Of a DNA stretch of 64,000 nt, positions 55,781-64,000 are shown piece by piece (positions within the stretch are counted from its first letter, which is position 1; each line of letters opens with the position of its first letter). This DNA is from Ectothiorhodospira sp. BSL-9 (lineage in GTDB: Bacteria > Pseudomonadota > Gammaproteobacteria > Ectothiorhodospirales > Ectothiorhodospiraceae). A program made the translations under genes and the position numbers. The notes beneath the pieces were generated by a model, which was given only the letters and a program-made list of their open reading frames with translations, was not told where the DNA came from and did not search any database. The stretch is from NCBI RefSeq assembly GCF_001632845.1, contig NZ_CP011994.1, forward strand, positions 1,116,001 to 1,180,000, given 5' to 3'.

Positions 55781-57109
55781 TCACACCTCCAGCAGCAGGC
55801 GGGCCGGATCCTCCAGCATGTCCTTGATGGTGACCAGGAACTGCACGGCCTCGCGCCCGTCCACCAGGCGATGGTCGTAGGACAGGGCCAGGTACATCAT
55901 GGGCCGGATCACCACCTGACCATTCTCGGCCATGGGACGCTCCTGGATGCGGTGCATGCCCAGGATGGCGCTCTGCGGTGGATTGATGATGGGGGTGGAA
56001 AGCAGCGAGCCGAACACGCCACCATTGGAAATGGTGAAGGTACCGCCGGTGAGGTCCTCCATGCTCAGATTGCCCGACTCGGCCTTCTTGCCATATTCAT
56101 TGATGCTGCGCTCCACATCCGACATGGTCAGGGTGTCCGTGTCCCTGAGGATGGGTACCACCAGGCCCCGGGGAGCCGAGACGGCGATGCCGATATCGAA
56201 ATAACCGTGGTAGACGATGTCCTTGCCGTCGATGGAGGCGTTCACCTCCGGGAAGCGTTTGAGGGCCTCGGTGGCGGCCTTGACGAAAAAGGACATGAAG
56301 CCCAGGCGCACGCCGTGACGCTTCTCGAAGCGATCCTTGTACTGGGCCCGCAGGTCCATGACCGGCTTCATGTTCACCTCGTTGAAGGTGGTGAGCATGG
56401 CCGCTGTTTGCTGGGCTTCCACCAGCCGTTCCGCCACCCGGGCTCGAAGGCGGGTCATGGGGACGCGCTTCTCCGTGCGCCCGCCGGCGGTACTGGTACT
56501 GGCCGTGGGTGGCGTGGAGGGCTTCTTCTCCGATGGCGCACTGGCCGGTTCGGCCTGGGTGCCCCCAGATTCGGTTTCGGGCCTGGATTGAGGCGCCGGA
56601 GCGGATGGGGTGTCCGACTCCTCCAGGTGCTTGACGACGTCCTCCTTGAGGATGCGCCCGCCCTTGCCGCTGCCCTGGATTTCCCCGGGATCCAGGTCGT
56701 GTTCATTGATCAGCTTGCGCACCGCCGGGCTCAGGGCCGGATCATCCTGAGACGGGTCCCGTGAGGAACGACTCGCGTCTTCGGCAGCCTTCTCTGTCTG
56801 CTTGTCCTTGCCGCGGTCCTTTTTGCCGGACTTCTTCTTGCCCGAATCCTTATCGCCCGAATCCTTGCCTTCACTGATCTCCACATGGCCGATCACCTGC
56901 CCGGCGGTGACCACCGATCCCTCGTCCTCGATGATGTCCCCCATGACTCCGTCTTGCGGCGCGGGGACTTCGAGAACCACCTTGTCGGTCTCGATGTCCA
57001 CCAGGATCTCATCCCTCTGCACGGCGTCACCGGGGCGCTTGTGCCAGGAGACGATGGTGGCGTCGGACACGGATTCGGGAAGTTGCGGGATCTTAACCTC
57101 TGTACTCAT
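55781..57109 (-). CDS. sucB: Dihydrolipoyllysine succinyltransferase (E2 of 2-oxoglutarate dehydrogenase)
   Basis: A 442-residue E2. The lipoyl domain (1-75) has the lipoylated Lys43 in [15 protein letters not shown]; an unusually Lys/Asp-rich linker (about 80-115) follows; the E1/E3-binding domain is [18 protein letters not shown]; a second Pro/Ser/Thr-rich linker precedes the catalytic domain (about 215-440) with [19 protein letters not shown] and the active His in [15 protein letters not shown]. It transfers succinyl groups to CoA. Adjacent to sucA and lpdA as expected. Confidence 0.96.
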   Translation of the reverse strand: MSTEVKIPQLPESVSDATIVSWHKRPGDAVQRDEILVDIETDKVVLEVPAPQDGVMGDIIEDEGSVVTAGQVIGHVEISEGKDSGDKDSGKKKSGKKDRGKDKQTEKAAEDASRSSRDPSQDDPALSPAVRKLINEHDLDPGEIQGSGKGGRILKEDVVKHLEESDTPSAPAPQSRPETESGGTQAEPASAPSEKKPSTPPTASTSTAGGRTEKRVPMTRLRARVAERLVEAQQTAAMLTTFNEVNMKPVMDLRAQYKDRFEKRHGVRLGFMSFFVKAATEALKRFPEVNASIDGKDIVYHGYFDIGIAVSAPRGLVVPILRDTDTLTMSDVERSINEYGKKAESGNLSMEDLTGGTFTISNGGVFGSLLSTPIINPPQSAILGMHRIQERPMAENGQVVIRPMMYLALSYDHRLVDGREAVQFLVTIKDMLEDPARLLLEV

Positions 57110-57209
57110 ATCGTCTTGTCCTTATTGGTTTCGGCAACAGGGTCATGGGCGGTGGCTGTGCCGACAGTATCAATGAATGCGTCCGCTGGCGCGATGGGGT
57201 GATCGCCGC

Positions 57210-60044
57210 CTACGACTGACGCAGGGCGCGTTCGATCAGGGCTTCCTGCTGCTTCACGTGCACATCCAGGTGTCCCACGGCGGGCGCCGCGCTGGCGGGC
57301 CGGGTCACGTGCTGCAGATAACGGTCGGGGCCGAGCAGGGTGCGCATGTGATGCTGGCTGGAATACCAGGCCCCCTGATTGAGTGGTTCCTCCTGCACCC
57401 AGTAGAACTCCTTGGCATTGGGGAAGGCGTCCAGGGCGCGTGACAGGTCTTCCTCCGGGAACGGATAGAGCTGCTCGATGCGTAGCACGGCGATATTGTG
57501 CTTCTCTTCCTTGCGGCGGCGTTCGAGCAGGTCGTAATAGACCTTGCCAGAACACATGACGACCCGGGTAACGCCCTGGGGATCCAGATCGTCGATCTCG
57601 CCGATCACGTTCTGGAAGCGGCCCTCGGTCAGGTCCTCCAGGCTGCTTACCGCCAATTTGTGGCGCAGCAGGCTCTTGGGCGTCATGACCACCAGGGGCT
57701 TGCGGTACGGGCGTACCATCTGCCGGCGCAGCAGGTGGAAGATCTGCGAGGGGGTGGTGGGCACGCATACCTGCATGTTGTTCTGTGCGCACAGCTGCAT
57801 GTAGCGCTCCAGGCGTGCCGAGGAGTGCTCGGGACCCTGCCCCTCGTAGCCATGGGGCAACAACATCACCAGGCCGCACAGACGCCCCCATTTCTGTTCG
57901 CCGGAACTGATGAACTGGTCGATGACCACCTGGGCACCGTTGGCAAAGTCCCCGAACTGGGCCTCCCACAGTGTGAGTGTGTTGGGGGTGGCGGTGGCAT
58001 AGCCGTATTCAAAGGCCAGTACGGCCTCTTCGGAGAGCAGGGAGTCGATCACCAGAAAATCAGCCTGTTGCTCCGACAGATGCCGCAACGGGATCCAGCG
58101 GTCTCCGTCCTTTTGGTTGAACAGTACCGAGTGCCGGTGGAAGAACGTACCCCGGCCACTATCCTGGCCGGTGAGCCTGACCGGATAGCCGTCCGCCAGC
58201 AGAGCCGCATAGGCGCTGGTCTCGGCAAACCCCCAGTCCAGGGGCAGGGAGCCAGCGGCCATCTTGCGCCGGTCGTCCATGATCTTGGCCACCCGCGGGT
58301 GGAGCTCGAACCCCTCGGGGATATCACATATGCGCTTCCACAGGTCCCGCAGCGTATCCAGGCCCACGCGGGTCTGAGCGCTCTGGCGCCAGTCCTGGTC
58401 CAGGAAGGGCTTCCAGTCCACGGCGGACTTGTCATGGCCCTGATCGCTGCCCTCCAGCACGTAGGGCATGATGCCCTCGCCGGCGTCCAGACGGGTGCGC
58501 AGGGAGGCCTCCATGGAGCGGGCCTCATCATCGTCGATGACCCCTGCCTTTTCCAGGCGCTGGGCGTAACGGGCCCGGGTGGTGGGGCTCTCCTTGATGC
58601 GCCGGTACATGGCTGGCTGTGTCACTGCGGGCTCGTCCGCTTCGTTGTGCCCCTGTCGCCGGTAGCAGATCAGGTCGATGACCACGTCCTTCTTGAAGGT
58701 CATGCGGTAGTCCAGGGCGATCTGGGCGGCAAACATCACCATTTCCGGGTCGTCGCCGTTCACGTGCAGGATGGGAGCATTCACCATCTTGGCCACGTCG
58801 GTGCAGTAGGGGGTGGAACGGGCGTCCTTGAGGGTGCTGGTGGTGAATCCGATCTGGTTGTTGATCACCACGTGCAGCGTGCCCTTGGTGGCAAAGCCGC
58901 GGGTCTGGGACATGTTCAGGGTTTCCATGACCACACCCTGGCCGGCAAAGGCGGCATCACCATGGATCACCAAGGGCAGGACCTGGTCTCCATCCTTGTC
59001 GCCGCGCCGGTTCTGGCGTGCCCGTACCGAGCCTTCCACCACGGGGCCGACGATCTCCAGGTGGGACGGGTTGAAGGCCAGTGCCAGGTGCATGGGCCCC
59101 CCAGGGGTTTCCAGATTCGAAGAGAAACCCATGTGGTATTTCACGTCGCCGGTGCCCGGGTGGCGACGTCCGGTGCCCTCGAATTCCTGGAAGAGTTCCG
59201 CCGGGGATTTGCCCAGAATATTCACCAGCACATTGAGGCGGCCGCGGTGGGCCAGGCCCATGACGGTTTCCTTCACGCCCCGCTCGCCAGCCTGGTGGAT
59301 GACCTCGTCCAGTAACGGGATCAGGCTTTCTCCGCCCTCGAGCGAGAAGCGCTTTTGACCCACGTAGCGACTGTGCAGGTAGCGCTCCAGGCCTTCGGCA
59401 GCGGTCAGGCGGTCCAGGATGTAGCGCCGGCGCGCATCGCTGAAATGGGGCTCGCCGCGCACCGACTCCAGCTTCTGCTGCAGCCAGCGCTTCTCGCCCG
59501 TGTCGGTGATATGCATGTATTCGGCGCCCATGGTCTTGCAGTAGGTGCCGTTGAGGATGCGCGTGATTTCCCTCAGTTGCGCCTCGTCGGGGCCCACCAG
59601 GGAGCCGGTGTTGAACACCGTGCCCAGGTCCTGCTCGGACAGGTCATGATGTTCCAGGGTGAGTTCCGGCAGCGGCGCCGGTTGCGACAGGCCCAAGGGA
59701 TCCAGGTCTGCCTGCAGGTGCCCCAGGAAACGGAAGGCGTTGATGTACTGCAGCACCCGCACCTGTTTGCGCTCATGTTCCAGACTGCCCATGGGCAGGC
59801 CACGTCCCGGGCCCGCCTCGGCCAGCTCGCGAAACTCTTCCCGCACCTGGCTGTGGAGCACGGAGGTGTCGTCCCTGCCGCCGTGGGTGATGTCGTCGAA
59901 GTGCTGTCGCCAGATCTCCGGTACTTGATCCGGATCCTGCTGGTAGGCCTCGAAGAGTTGTTCCAGATAGGCGGCATTGCCCGCGTCCAGAAAGGAGGAG
60001 TCCCAATGGGACTGCATGTCGCGGGCTTGGCTGGGCTTGGTCAT
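57210..60044 (-). CDS. sucA: 2-oxoglutarate dehydrogenase E1
   Basis: A 944-residue thiamine-diphosphate enzyme that decarboxylates 2-oxoglutarate. Motifs: MGLAHRGRLNVLVNILGKSP (about 260-279), VHGDAAFAGQGVV (about 366-378), a TPP-binding stretch with NNQIGFTTS, and the C-terminal FANGAQVVIDQFISSGEQKWG and VMCSGKVYYDLLERR. Start ATG 60044 (MTKPSQARDMQ) is preferred over an upstream in-frame start at 60110 lacking support. It is divergent from uvrD with 136 nt between. First gene of the sucA-sucB-lpdA operon. Confidence 0.96.
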   Translation of the reverse strand: MTKPSQARDMQSHWDSSFLDAGNAAYLEQLFEAYQQDPDQVPEIWRQHFDDITHGGRDDTSVLHSQVREEFRELAEAGPGRGLPMGSLEHERKQVRVLQYINAFRFLGHLQADLDPLGLSQPAPLPELTLEHHDLSEQDLGTVFNTGSLVGPDEAQLREITRILNGTYCKTMGAEYMHITDTGEKRWLQQKLESVRGEPHFSDARRRYILDRLTAAEGLERYLHSRYVGQKRFSLEGGESLIPLLDEVIHQAGERGVKETVMGLAHRGRLNVLVNILGKSPAELFQEFEGTGRRHPGTGDVKYHMGFSSNLETPGGPMHLALAFNPSHLEIVGPVVEGSVRARQNRRGDKDGDQVLPLVIHGDAAFAGQGVVMETLNMSQTRGFATKGTLHVVINNQIGFTTSTLKDARSTPYCTDVAKMVNAPILHVNGDDPEMVMFAAQIALDYRMTFKKDVVIDLICYRRQGHNEADEPAVTQPAMYRRIKESPTTRARYAQRLEKAGVIDDDEARSMEASLRTRLDAGEGIMPYVLEGSDQGHDKSAVDWKPFLDQDWRQSAQTRVGLDTLRDLWKRICDIPEGFELHPRVAKIMDDRRKMAAGSLPLDWGFAETSAYAALLADGYPVRLTGQDSGRGTFFHRHSVLFNQKDGDRWIPLRHLSEQQADFLVIDSLLSEEAVLAFEYGYATATPNTLTLWEAQFGDFANGAQVVIDQFISSGEQKWGRLCGLVMLLPHGYEGQGPEHSSARLERYMQLCAQNNMQVCVPTTPSQIFHLLRRQMVRPYRKPLVVMTPKSLLRHKLAVSSLEDLTEGRFQNVIGEIDDLDPQGVTRVVMCSGKVYYDLLERRRKEEKHNIAVLRIEQLYPFPEEDLSRALDAFPNAKEFYWVQEEPLNQGAWYSSQHHMRTLLGPDRYLQHVTRPASAAPAVGHLDVHVKQQEALIERALRQS

Positions 60045-60180
60045 GGGCGTGTCTGTCTTTGGGCGCTGTGGGAGTGTGGGATGCCTGTATTGCGTTTTGC
60101 TCAGGATCAAGTCTCGACCTTAAACGCCGAACTGGCAAGTGGTGCGTTCCGGGAGGTCGGGGTTTTGATAAGATTCGGCC

Positions 60181-62352
60181 ATGGATGTTTCCCCTTTGTT
60201 TGATTCCCTGAACGAGGCCCAACGCCAAGCGGTGGGCAGCCCCTCTGGTCCTATCCTGGTGCTGGCCGGTGCCGGCAGTGGCAAGACCCGCGTGCTGGTG
60301 CATCGCATCGCCTGGTTGATTCAGGCGGAGGGCCTGTCTCCCCACAGCATTCTGGCGGTCACCTTCACCAACAAGGCGGCCAGCGAGATGCGTGGGCGGC
60401 TGGAAGGCCTGCTGGGCATGCCGCCCCGGGGGCTTTGGGTAGGCACCTTTCACGGCCTGTCTCACCGCCTGTTGCGGGCCCATTGGCGCGAGGCCAGGCT
60501 GCCGGAGAACTTCCAGATCCTGGACTCGGACGATCAGTATCGCTTGGTGAAGCGCGTGCTCAAGGCCCTGGAGCTGGACGAGGCCCACTGGCCGCCGCGC
60601 AAGATGCAGTGGTTCGTCAATGGTCGCAAGGATGAGGGGGTGCGCCCGGCGCACATGCAGGACACCGGCGATCCGGTGAACCGGCAGATGATCCGCTTCT
60701 ACACGGCCTACGAGCAGGCCTGTCAGCGTGCCGGTGTGGTGGATTTTGCCGAGCTCATGCTGCGCAGCCTGGAGTTGCTGCGCGACAACCCGAGCTTGCT
60801 GGAGCATTACCGCAGTCGCTTCCGCCATCTGCTGGTGGATGAGTTCCAGGATACCAACGACATCCAGTATGCCTGGCTGCGTCTGCTGGCCGGTGAGAAA
60901 ACGCCGGTGTTCGCCGTGGGTGACGATGATCAGTCCATCTATGGCTGGCGAGGTGCCCGCATCGAGCACATCCAGAAGTTCACGCGGGACTTCCCCGGCG
61001 CCCTGACGGTGCGTCTGGAACAGAATTACCGCTCCACCGCCACCATCCTGGGGGCGGCCAATACCCTGATCCGTCAGAACGGCTCGCGCCTGGGCAAGGA
61101 GTTGTGGACCGACGGGTTGCAGGGGGAGCCGATCAAGCTCTACGGTGCCTTCAATGAATACGATGAGGCCCGGTTCGTGGCCGACCAGCTCCGCGGCTGG
61201 CGGGAGGGGGGTGGGGCCTGTCGTGAGGTGGCCATTCTCTATCGCTCCAACGCCCAGTCGCGGGTGCTGGAGGAAACCCTGATCCAGGCGGGCATCCCCT
61301 ACCGGGTATACGGGGGGCTGCGGTTCTTCGAGCGGGCCGAGATCAAGGATGCCCTGTGCTACATGCGCCTGGTGGCGTCGCGTGACGATGACATGGCCCT
61401 GGAACGGGTGATCAATCAACCCACGCGGGGCCTGGGGGAGCGCACCGTGGCGTTGATCCGTGAACAGGCCCGGGAGCAGGGGGTGTCTTTGTGGGATGCC
61501 GCTGGCAGGCTGCTGGAGCAGGGCGCCCTGGCGGCCCGGGCCGGTAATGCCCTGAGGGGGTTCAGGGCACTGGTGGACGACATGGCTGCTGCCTGTGCGA
61601 CTCTGGATCTGCATGAGCAGGTGGAGCATGTGGTCGCGCATTCGGGTCTCAAGGGTCATTACGAGGCAGAAAAAGGGGAGAAGGCTCAGGCGCGGGTGGA
61701 TAACCTGGAGGAGCTGGTGAGCGCGGCCCGGGGGTTTGTCCACGATCCGGAGCGGCATGAGGACATGAGTCCGCTGACGGCGTTTTTGTCCCACGCGGCC
61801 CTGGAGGCGGGCGAGGGTGAGGCGGACGCCTGGGAGGATTGTGTTCAGTTGATGACCCTGCATTCGGCCAAGGGTCTGGAGTTTCCGCTGGTGTTCCTGG
61901 TGGGGATGGAGGAGGGCCTGTTTCCGCACCGGATGTCGCTGGAGGAGCCGGGGCGGTTGGAGGAGGAGCGGCGTCTGGCCTATGTGGGGATCACCCGGGC
62001 CTGTCGTCGGCTGGTGCTGACGTATGCGGAGAGTCGGCGTCTGCATGGTCGGGAGAGTTATAACGCGCCTTCGCGGTTCATCGCGGAGTTGCCGGAGGAT
62101 CTGCTGGAGGATGTGCGCCCGCGGGCGACGCTGCGGCGACCGGTGGTGGAGCCGGTGCGAGCCAAGCGTGTGAAGGAGCCGCCGGCACAGGGGCTGGCTC
62201 TGGGCGCGCGGGTGCGGCACAGGAAGTTTGGTGAGGGTGTGATCCTGGATTCCGAGGGGCAGGGTTCTTCGGCGCGAGTGCAGGTGCGGTTTGATGGTGA
62301 GGGCACCAAGTGGCTGGTGGTGGGATATGCGAAGCTGGAGCCTGTGTCATAA
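60181..62352 (+). CDS. uvrD: DNA helicase II UvrD
   Basis: A 723-residue superfamily 1A helicase for excision and mismatch repair. Motif order: LNEAQRQAV (10-18), Walker A GAGSGKT (30-36), TFTNKAASEM, VDEFQDTNDIQY (about 219-230), DDDQSIYGWRGA (about 248-259), LEQNYRST, and the C-terminal LMTLHSAKGLEFPLVFLVG and RLAYVGITRA. A C-terminal Tudor-like tail (RHRKFGEGVILDSEG) is typical of UvrD/PcrA rather than Rep. No clear LexA box in the divergent region. A dispersed repeat follows. Confidence 0.96.
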   Translation: MDVSPLFDSLNEAQRQAVGSPSGPILVLAGAGSGKTRVLVHRIAWLIQAEGLSPHSILAVTFTNKAASEMRGRLEGLLGMPPRGLWVGTFHGLSHRLLRAHWREARLPENFQILDSDDQYRLVKRVLKALELDEAHWPPRKMQWFVNGRKDEGVRPAHMQDTGDPVNRQMIRFYTAYEQACQRAGVVDFAELMLRSLELLRDNPSLLEHYRSRFRHLLVDEFQDTNDIQYAWLRLLAGEKTPVFAVGDDDQSIYGWRGARIEHIQKFTRDFPGALTVRLEQNYRSTATILGAANTLIRQNGSRLGKELWTDGLQGEPIKLYGAFNEYDEARFVADQLRGWREGGGACREVAILYRSNAQSRVLEETLIQAGIPYRVYGGLRFFERAEIKDALCYMRLVASRDDDMALERVINQPTRGLGERTVALIREQAREQGVSLWDAAGRLLEQGALAARAGNALRGFRALVDDMAAACATLDLHEQVEHVVAHSGLKGHYEAEKGEKAQARVDNLEELVSAARGFVHDPERHEDMSPLTAFLSHAALEAGEGEADAWEDCVQLMTLHSAKGLEFPLVFLVGMEEGLFPHRMSLEEPGRLEEERRLAYVGITRACRRLVLTYAESRRLHGRESYNAPSRFIAELPEDLLEDVRPRATLRRPVVEPVRAKRVKEPPAQGLALGARVRHRKFGEGVILDSEGQGSSARVQVRFDGEGTKWLVVGYAKLEPVS

Positions 62353-62420
62353 GGTCGGGGTGCTGCGCCGCCCACCAGCGGCCTGCATCGTGGGGCGACG
62401 GGCATGGAGGTGCCTTCCCG

Positions 62421-62535
62421 GTCGTGGCTGGGGGGGTATCCCTGGCCGCGGGACGCCGTGAATACGTCCTTGTAGGCTCGACCGCCGCATCCATGCGGCG
62501 AACGCCCGCTCTCAGGGATGCCCCCCAGCCACGAC
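62421..62535. repeat. Dispersed repeat copy with locus-specific arms
   Basis: Left arm 62421-62444 and right arm 62513-62535 are complementary apart from one extra G in the left arm and a T/G wobble. The centre has GCCGTGAATACGTCC, TGTAGGCTCG and the small palindrome CGCCGCATCCATGCGGCG, matching the core at 14.7 and 54.1 kb. It lies between uvrD and the Tat-exported binding protein; no gene here. Confidence 0.82.
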
Positions 62536-62596
62536 CTGCATTGGGGCGGCATTGGCTACGCAGATTCCATCAAGAAGACATGTGGTGAGGTCTTTC

Positions 62597-63700
62597 ATGC
62601 GGCGAAGAGAGTTTCTGGGTAAGGCGGGTGGTCTGGCGGCCCTGGCTTCGGCGGGGGGGCTGGCGGGCTGTGGTTCGCCGGAGGGCAACGCCAGTGACGG
62701 GGTGCGGGATACGGGGCTGCGGTTCCACTGGCGCATGGTGACTGCCTGGCCCCATGGCTCTCCGGGTCTGGGAGCGGGGGCGGATTATCTGGCCCGGGCC
62801 ATCAATGAGCTCTCCGGGGGTCGTATCTCGGTGCGGGTCTTTGGGGCTGATGACCTGGTGCCGGCACTGGAGGTGTTTGATGCGGTGGCACGCGGTTCGG
62901 CGGAGATCGGCCATGGGGCGGCTCATTACTGGGATGATGTGGGCCCCGCGGCACAGTTGTTCACGTCGGTGCCCTTTGGCATGAATGCCCAGGAGACCCA
63001 TGCCTGGCTTTACAAGGGCGGAGGTCTGGAGTTGTGGCGGGATCTTTACCGGCACTTCGATGTCATTCCCTTCCCCTGCGGTAATACCGGTGCCCAGATG
63101 GGGGGCTGGTTCAAGCGGGAGATCAACGATTTTGGGGATCTGGAAGGGGTGTCGATCCGCATGTCCGGGCTGGGTGCCCAGGTCATGGATCGGGCCGGGG
63201 CCCAGGTGGTCTCCCTGGCCGGTGATGACATTCTTGACGCCCTGCGAGCGGGGCATATTGAGGCGGCGGAGTGGGTGGGTCCTTATGGGGACAAGGATCT
63301 GGGTCTGCACCGGTGGGGATGGCATTACTACTACCCGGGCTGGCAGCAGCCCAGTTCACTGGTGGAGGCGCTGATCAACCGTGATGCCTACGAGGCGCTT
63401 CCACACGGGTTGCGGCAGGCGGTGACCCATGCCTGCCGGCTGGCCAGTGACCACATGCTCATGGAGTTCACGGCCCGCAACCAGCAGGCGCTGGATGCGC
63501 TGATCAATGATTATGGCGTGCCGGTGCGGCGTTTGCCGGAACCGGTGCTGGCGTCGCTGCGACGGCTGACGGATGAGGTGCTGGATGAGATGGCCGAGGA
63601 GGACAGCACTGCCCGCCGGGTGATCCGTTCCTACCGGGATTTCCAGTCGCAACTGGCGCGCTGGCGTGCGTTTACGGACCTGGATCCGTTGGCGGGCTGA
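62597..63700 (+). CDS. TRAP-type dicarboxylate-like solute-binding protein, Tat-exported
   Basis: A 367-residue periplasmic binding protein of the DctP/TakP group. The N-terminus MRRREFLGKAGGLAALA is a twin-arginine signal (RRREF), and GLAGC following it may be a lipobox (Cys26). The mature protein has TAWPHGSPGLGAGADYLARAI, GHGAAHYWDDVGPAAQLFTS and MSGLGAQVMDRAGAQVV typical of alpha-keto-acid or mannitol-type binding proteins. Start ATG 62597 begins the signal; an in-frame frame further upstream was rejected. No permease genes are adjacent, so it is an orphan within this window. Confidence 0.85.
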   Translation: MRRREFLGKAGGLAALASAGGLAGCGSPEGNASDGVRDTGLRFHWRMVTAWPHGSPGLGAGADYLARAINELSGGRISVRVFGADDLVPALEVFDAVARGSAEIGHGAAHYWDDVGPAAQLFTSVPFGMNAQETHAWLYKGGGLELWRDLYRHFDVIPFPCGNTGAQMGGWFKREINDFGDLEGVSIRMSGLGAQVMDRAGAQVVSLAGDDILDALRAGHIEAAEWVGPYGDKDLGLHRWGWHYYYPGWQQPSSLVEALINRDAYEALPHGLRQAVTHACRLASDHMLMEFTARNQQALDALINDYGVPVRRLPEPVLASLRRLTDEVLDEMAEEDSTARRVIRSYRDFQSQLARWRAFTDLDPLAG

Positions 63701-63714
63701 CGAGGGCTCGAACG

Positions 63715-64000
63715 TTAAAAGCTGAAGATCACCCAGGCCGGGATGAGGATCTTGGGGTCCAGTTCGTCCATCTGGGTTTCCAGGCGACCGTCACCGTCGG
63801 TGTCCACCAGGTAGTAGGCTGGGGCATTTTCCGGCTGCACACGGATCATGTACAGCTCGCCCTGGATCCGGAATTCCTCGATACGTTCGCCCTCGCGCTC
63901 AATGATGGTGACCTGTGGTTCCATCAAATCCCGCGTGACCTGAGCCGAGTCGTCCAGCAGGGGTGGGGGCGGCGGCGCCGCCTGATCCTGGGCCGACAGG
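63715..64000 (-). CDS. DUF2782-family exported protein, 5' end beyond the window
   Basis: The last 94 residues of a small exported protein; the frame stays open to the window edge, where LSAQ followed by a Pro-rich run looks like the end of a signal peptide. The recognisable part is EVTII-type: QVTIIEREGERIEEFRIQG, then YYLVDTDGDGRLE and a C-terminal LDPKILIPAWVIFSF. DUF2782 proteins are typically 90-120 residues and occur beside polA in gammaproteobacteria; polA would lie outside this window. Function unknown. Confidence 0.8.
   Translation of the reverse strand, partial: LSAQDQAAPPPPPLLDDSAQVTRDLMEPQVTIIEREGERIEEFRIQGELYMIRVQPENAPAYYLVDTDGDGRLETQMDELDPKILIPAWVIFSF

Noticed and set aside
59773-62220. 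An 815-codon open frame on the minus strand opposite uvrD
   Set aside because: uvrD carries all helicase motifs on the plus strand; the reverse frame then enters sucA out of frame and looks like shadow sequence.
62421-62552. Small protein encoded across the repeat core
   Set aside because: The open frames arise in every repeat copy, lack ribosome sites and vary in length, so they are not convincing genes.

Overview
The window is a stretch of GC-rich chromosome from a phototrophic gammaproteobacterium, most likely a purple sulfur bacterium of the Chromatiales (Ectothiorhodospiraceae or a relative). The evidence is a pair of bacterial antenna genes at 8.4-8.9 kb with the His residues that bind bacteriochlorophyll, together with classic gammaproteobacterial gene orders: dapF-DUF484-xerC, hslVU-DUF971-ubiE-ubiJ-ubiB, and lptM-lysA. 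Assignment below family level is inference; no rRNA or tRNA gene was found.

Layout. 0.2-2.5 kb: a PepSY protein with a PhoPQ-like two-component system. 2.5-8.2 kb: a small unknown protein, a phosphodiesterase/phosphatase-like enzyme, an Old Yellow Enzyme, a rubredoxin-reductase-like flavoprotein and a membrane alpha/beta hydrolase. 8.2-9.0 kb: an isolated antenna operon (alpha before beta) with a sigma70-type promoter overlapped by two PpsR/CrtJ-type palindromes 8 bp apart. 9.1-12.4 kb: a response regulator-GGDEF protein and a hybrid kinase. 12.6-20.2 kb: corrin-ring genes (cobH, cobI, cobJ, cobK, cobL, cobM, cbiD, and a frameshifted cobA). 20.3-25.2 kb: a zinc-ribbon protein, greB, lptM, lysA, ridA, recG. 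25.2-32.7 kb: an outer-membrane protein, DoxX, CHAD, a TAXI-TRAP transporter, an unknown protein, msrA.

32.7-43.9 kb is a continuous minus-strand block. Read in transcription order it begins with a 1900-residue CBS/multi-PAS hybrid kinase, then a diguanylate cyclase response regulator, an amidoligase and a class I glutamine amidotransferase, all nearly touching. Three genes resembling type VI secretion accessory families follow. A divergent membrane diguanylate cyclase lies at 44.1 kb. This block is the best candidate for an undescribed system: a signalling cascade wired directly to a predicted peptide or amide-forming enzyme pair.

45.8-54.1 kb is conserved housekeeping (DAP epimerase, XerC, HslVU, ubiquinone synthesis). 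54.2-60.0 kb is the 2-oxoglutarate dehydrogenase complex (sucA-sucB-lpdA, minus strand). 60.2-64.0 kb holds uvrD, an orphan Tat-exported TRAP binding protein and the 3' part of a DUF2782 gene.

A dispersed repeat family with one conserved core but locus-specific complementary arms occurs at 14.7-15.05 kb (two tandem 169-bp units), 54.09-54.20 kb and 62.42-62.54 kb. The first copy has been read into the 3' end of cobK and adds about 60 codons.
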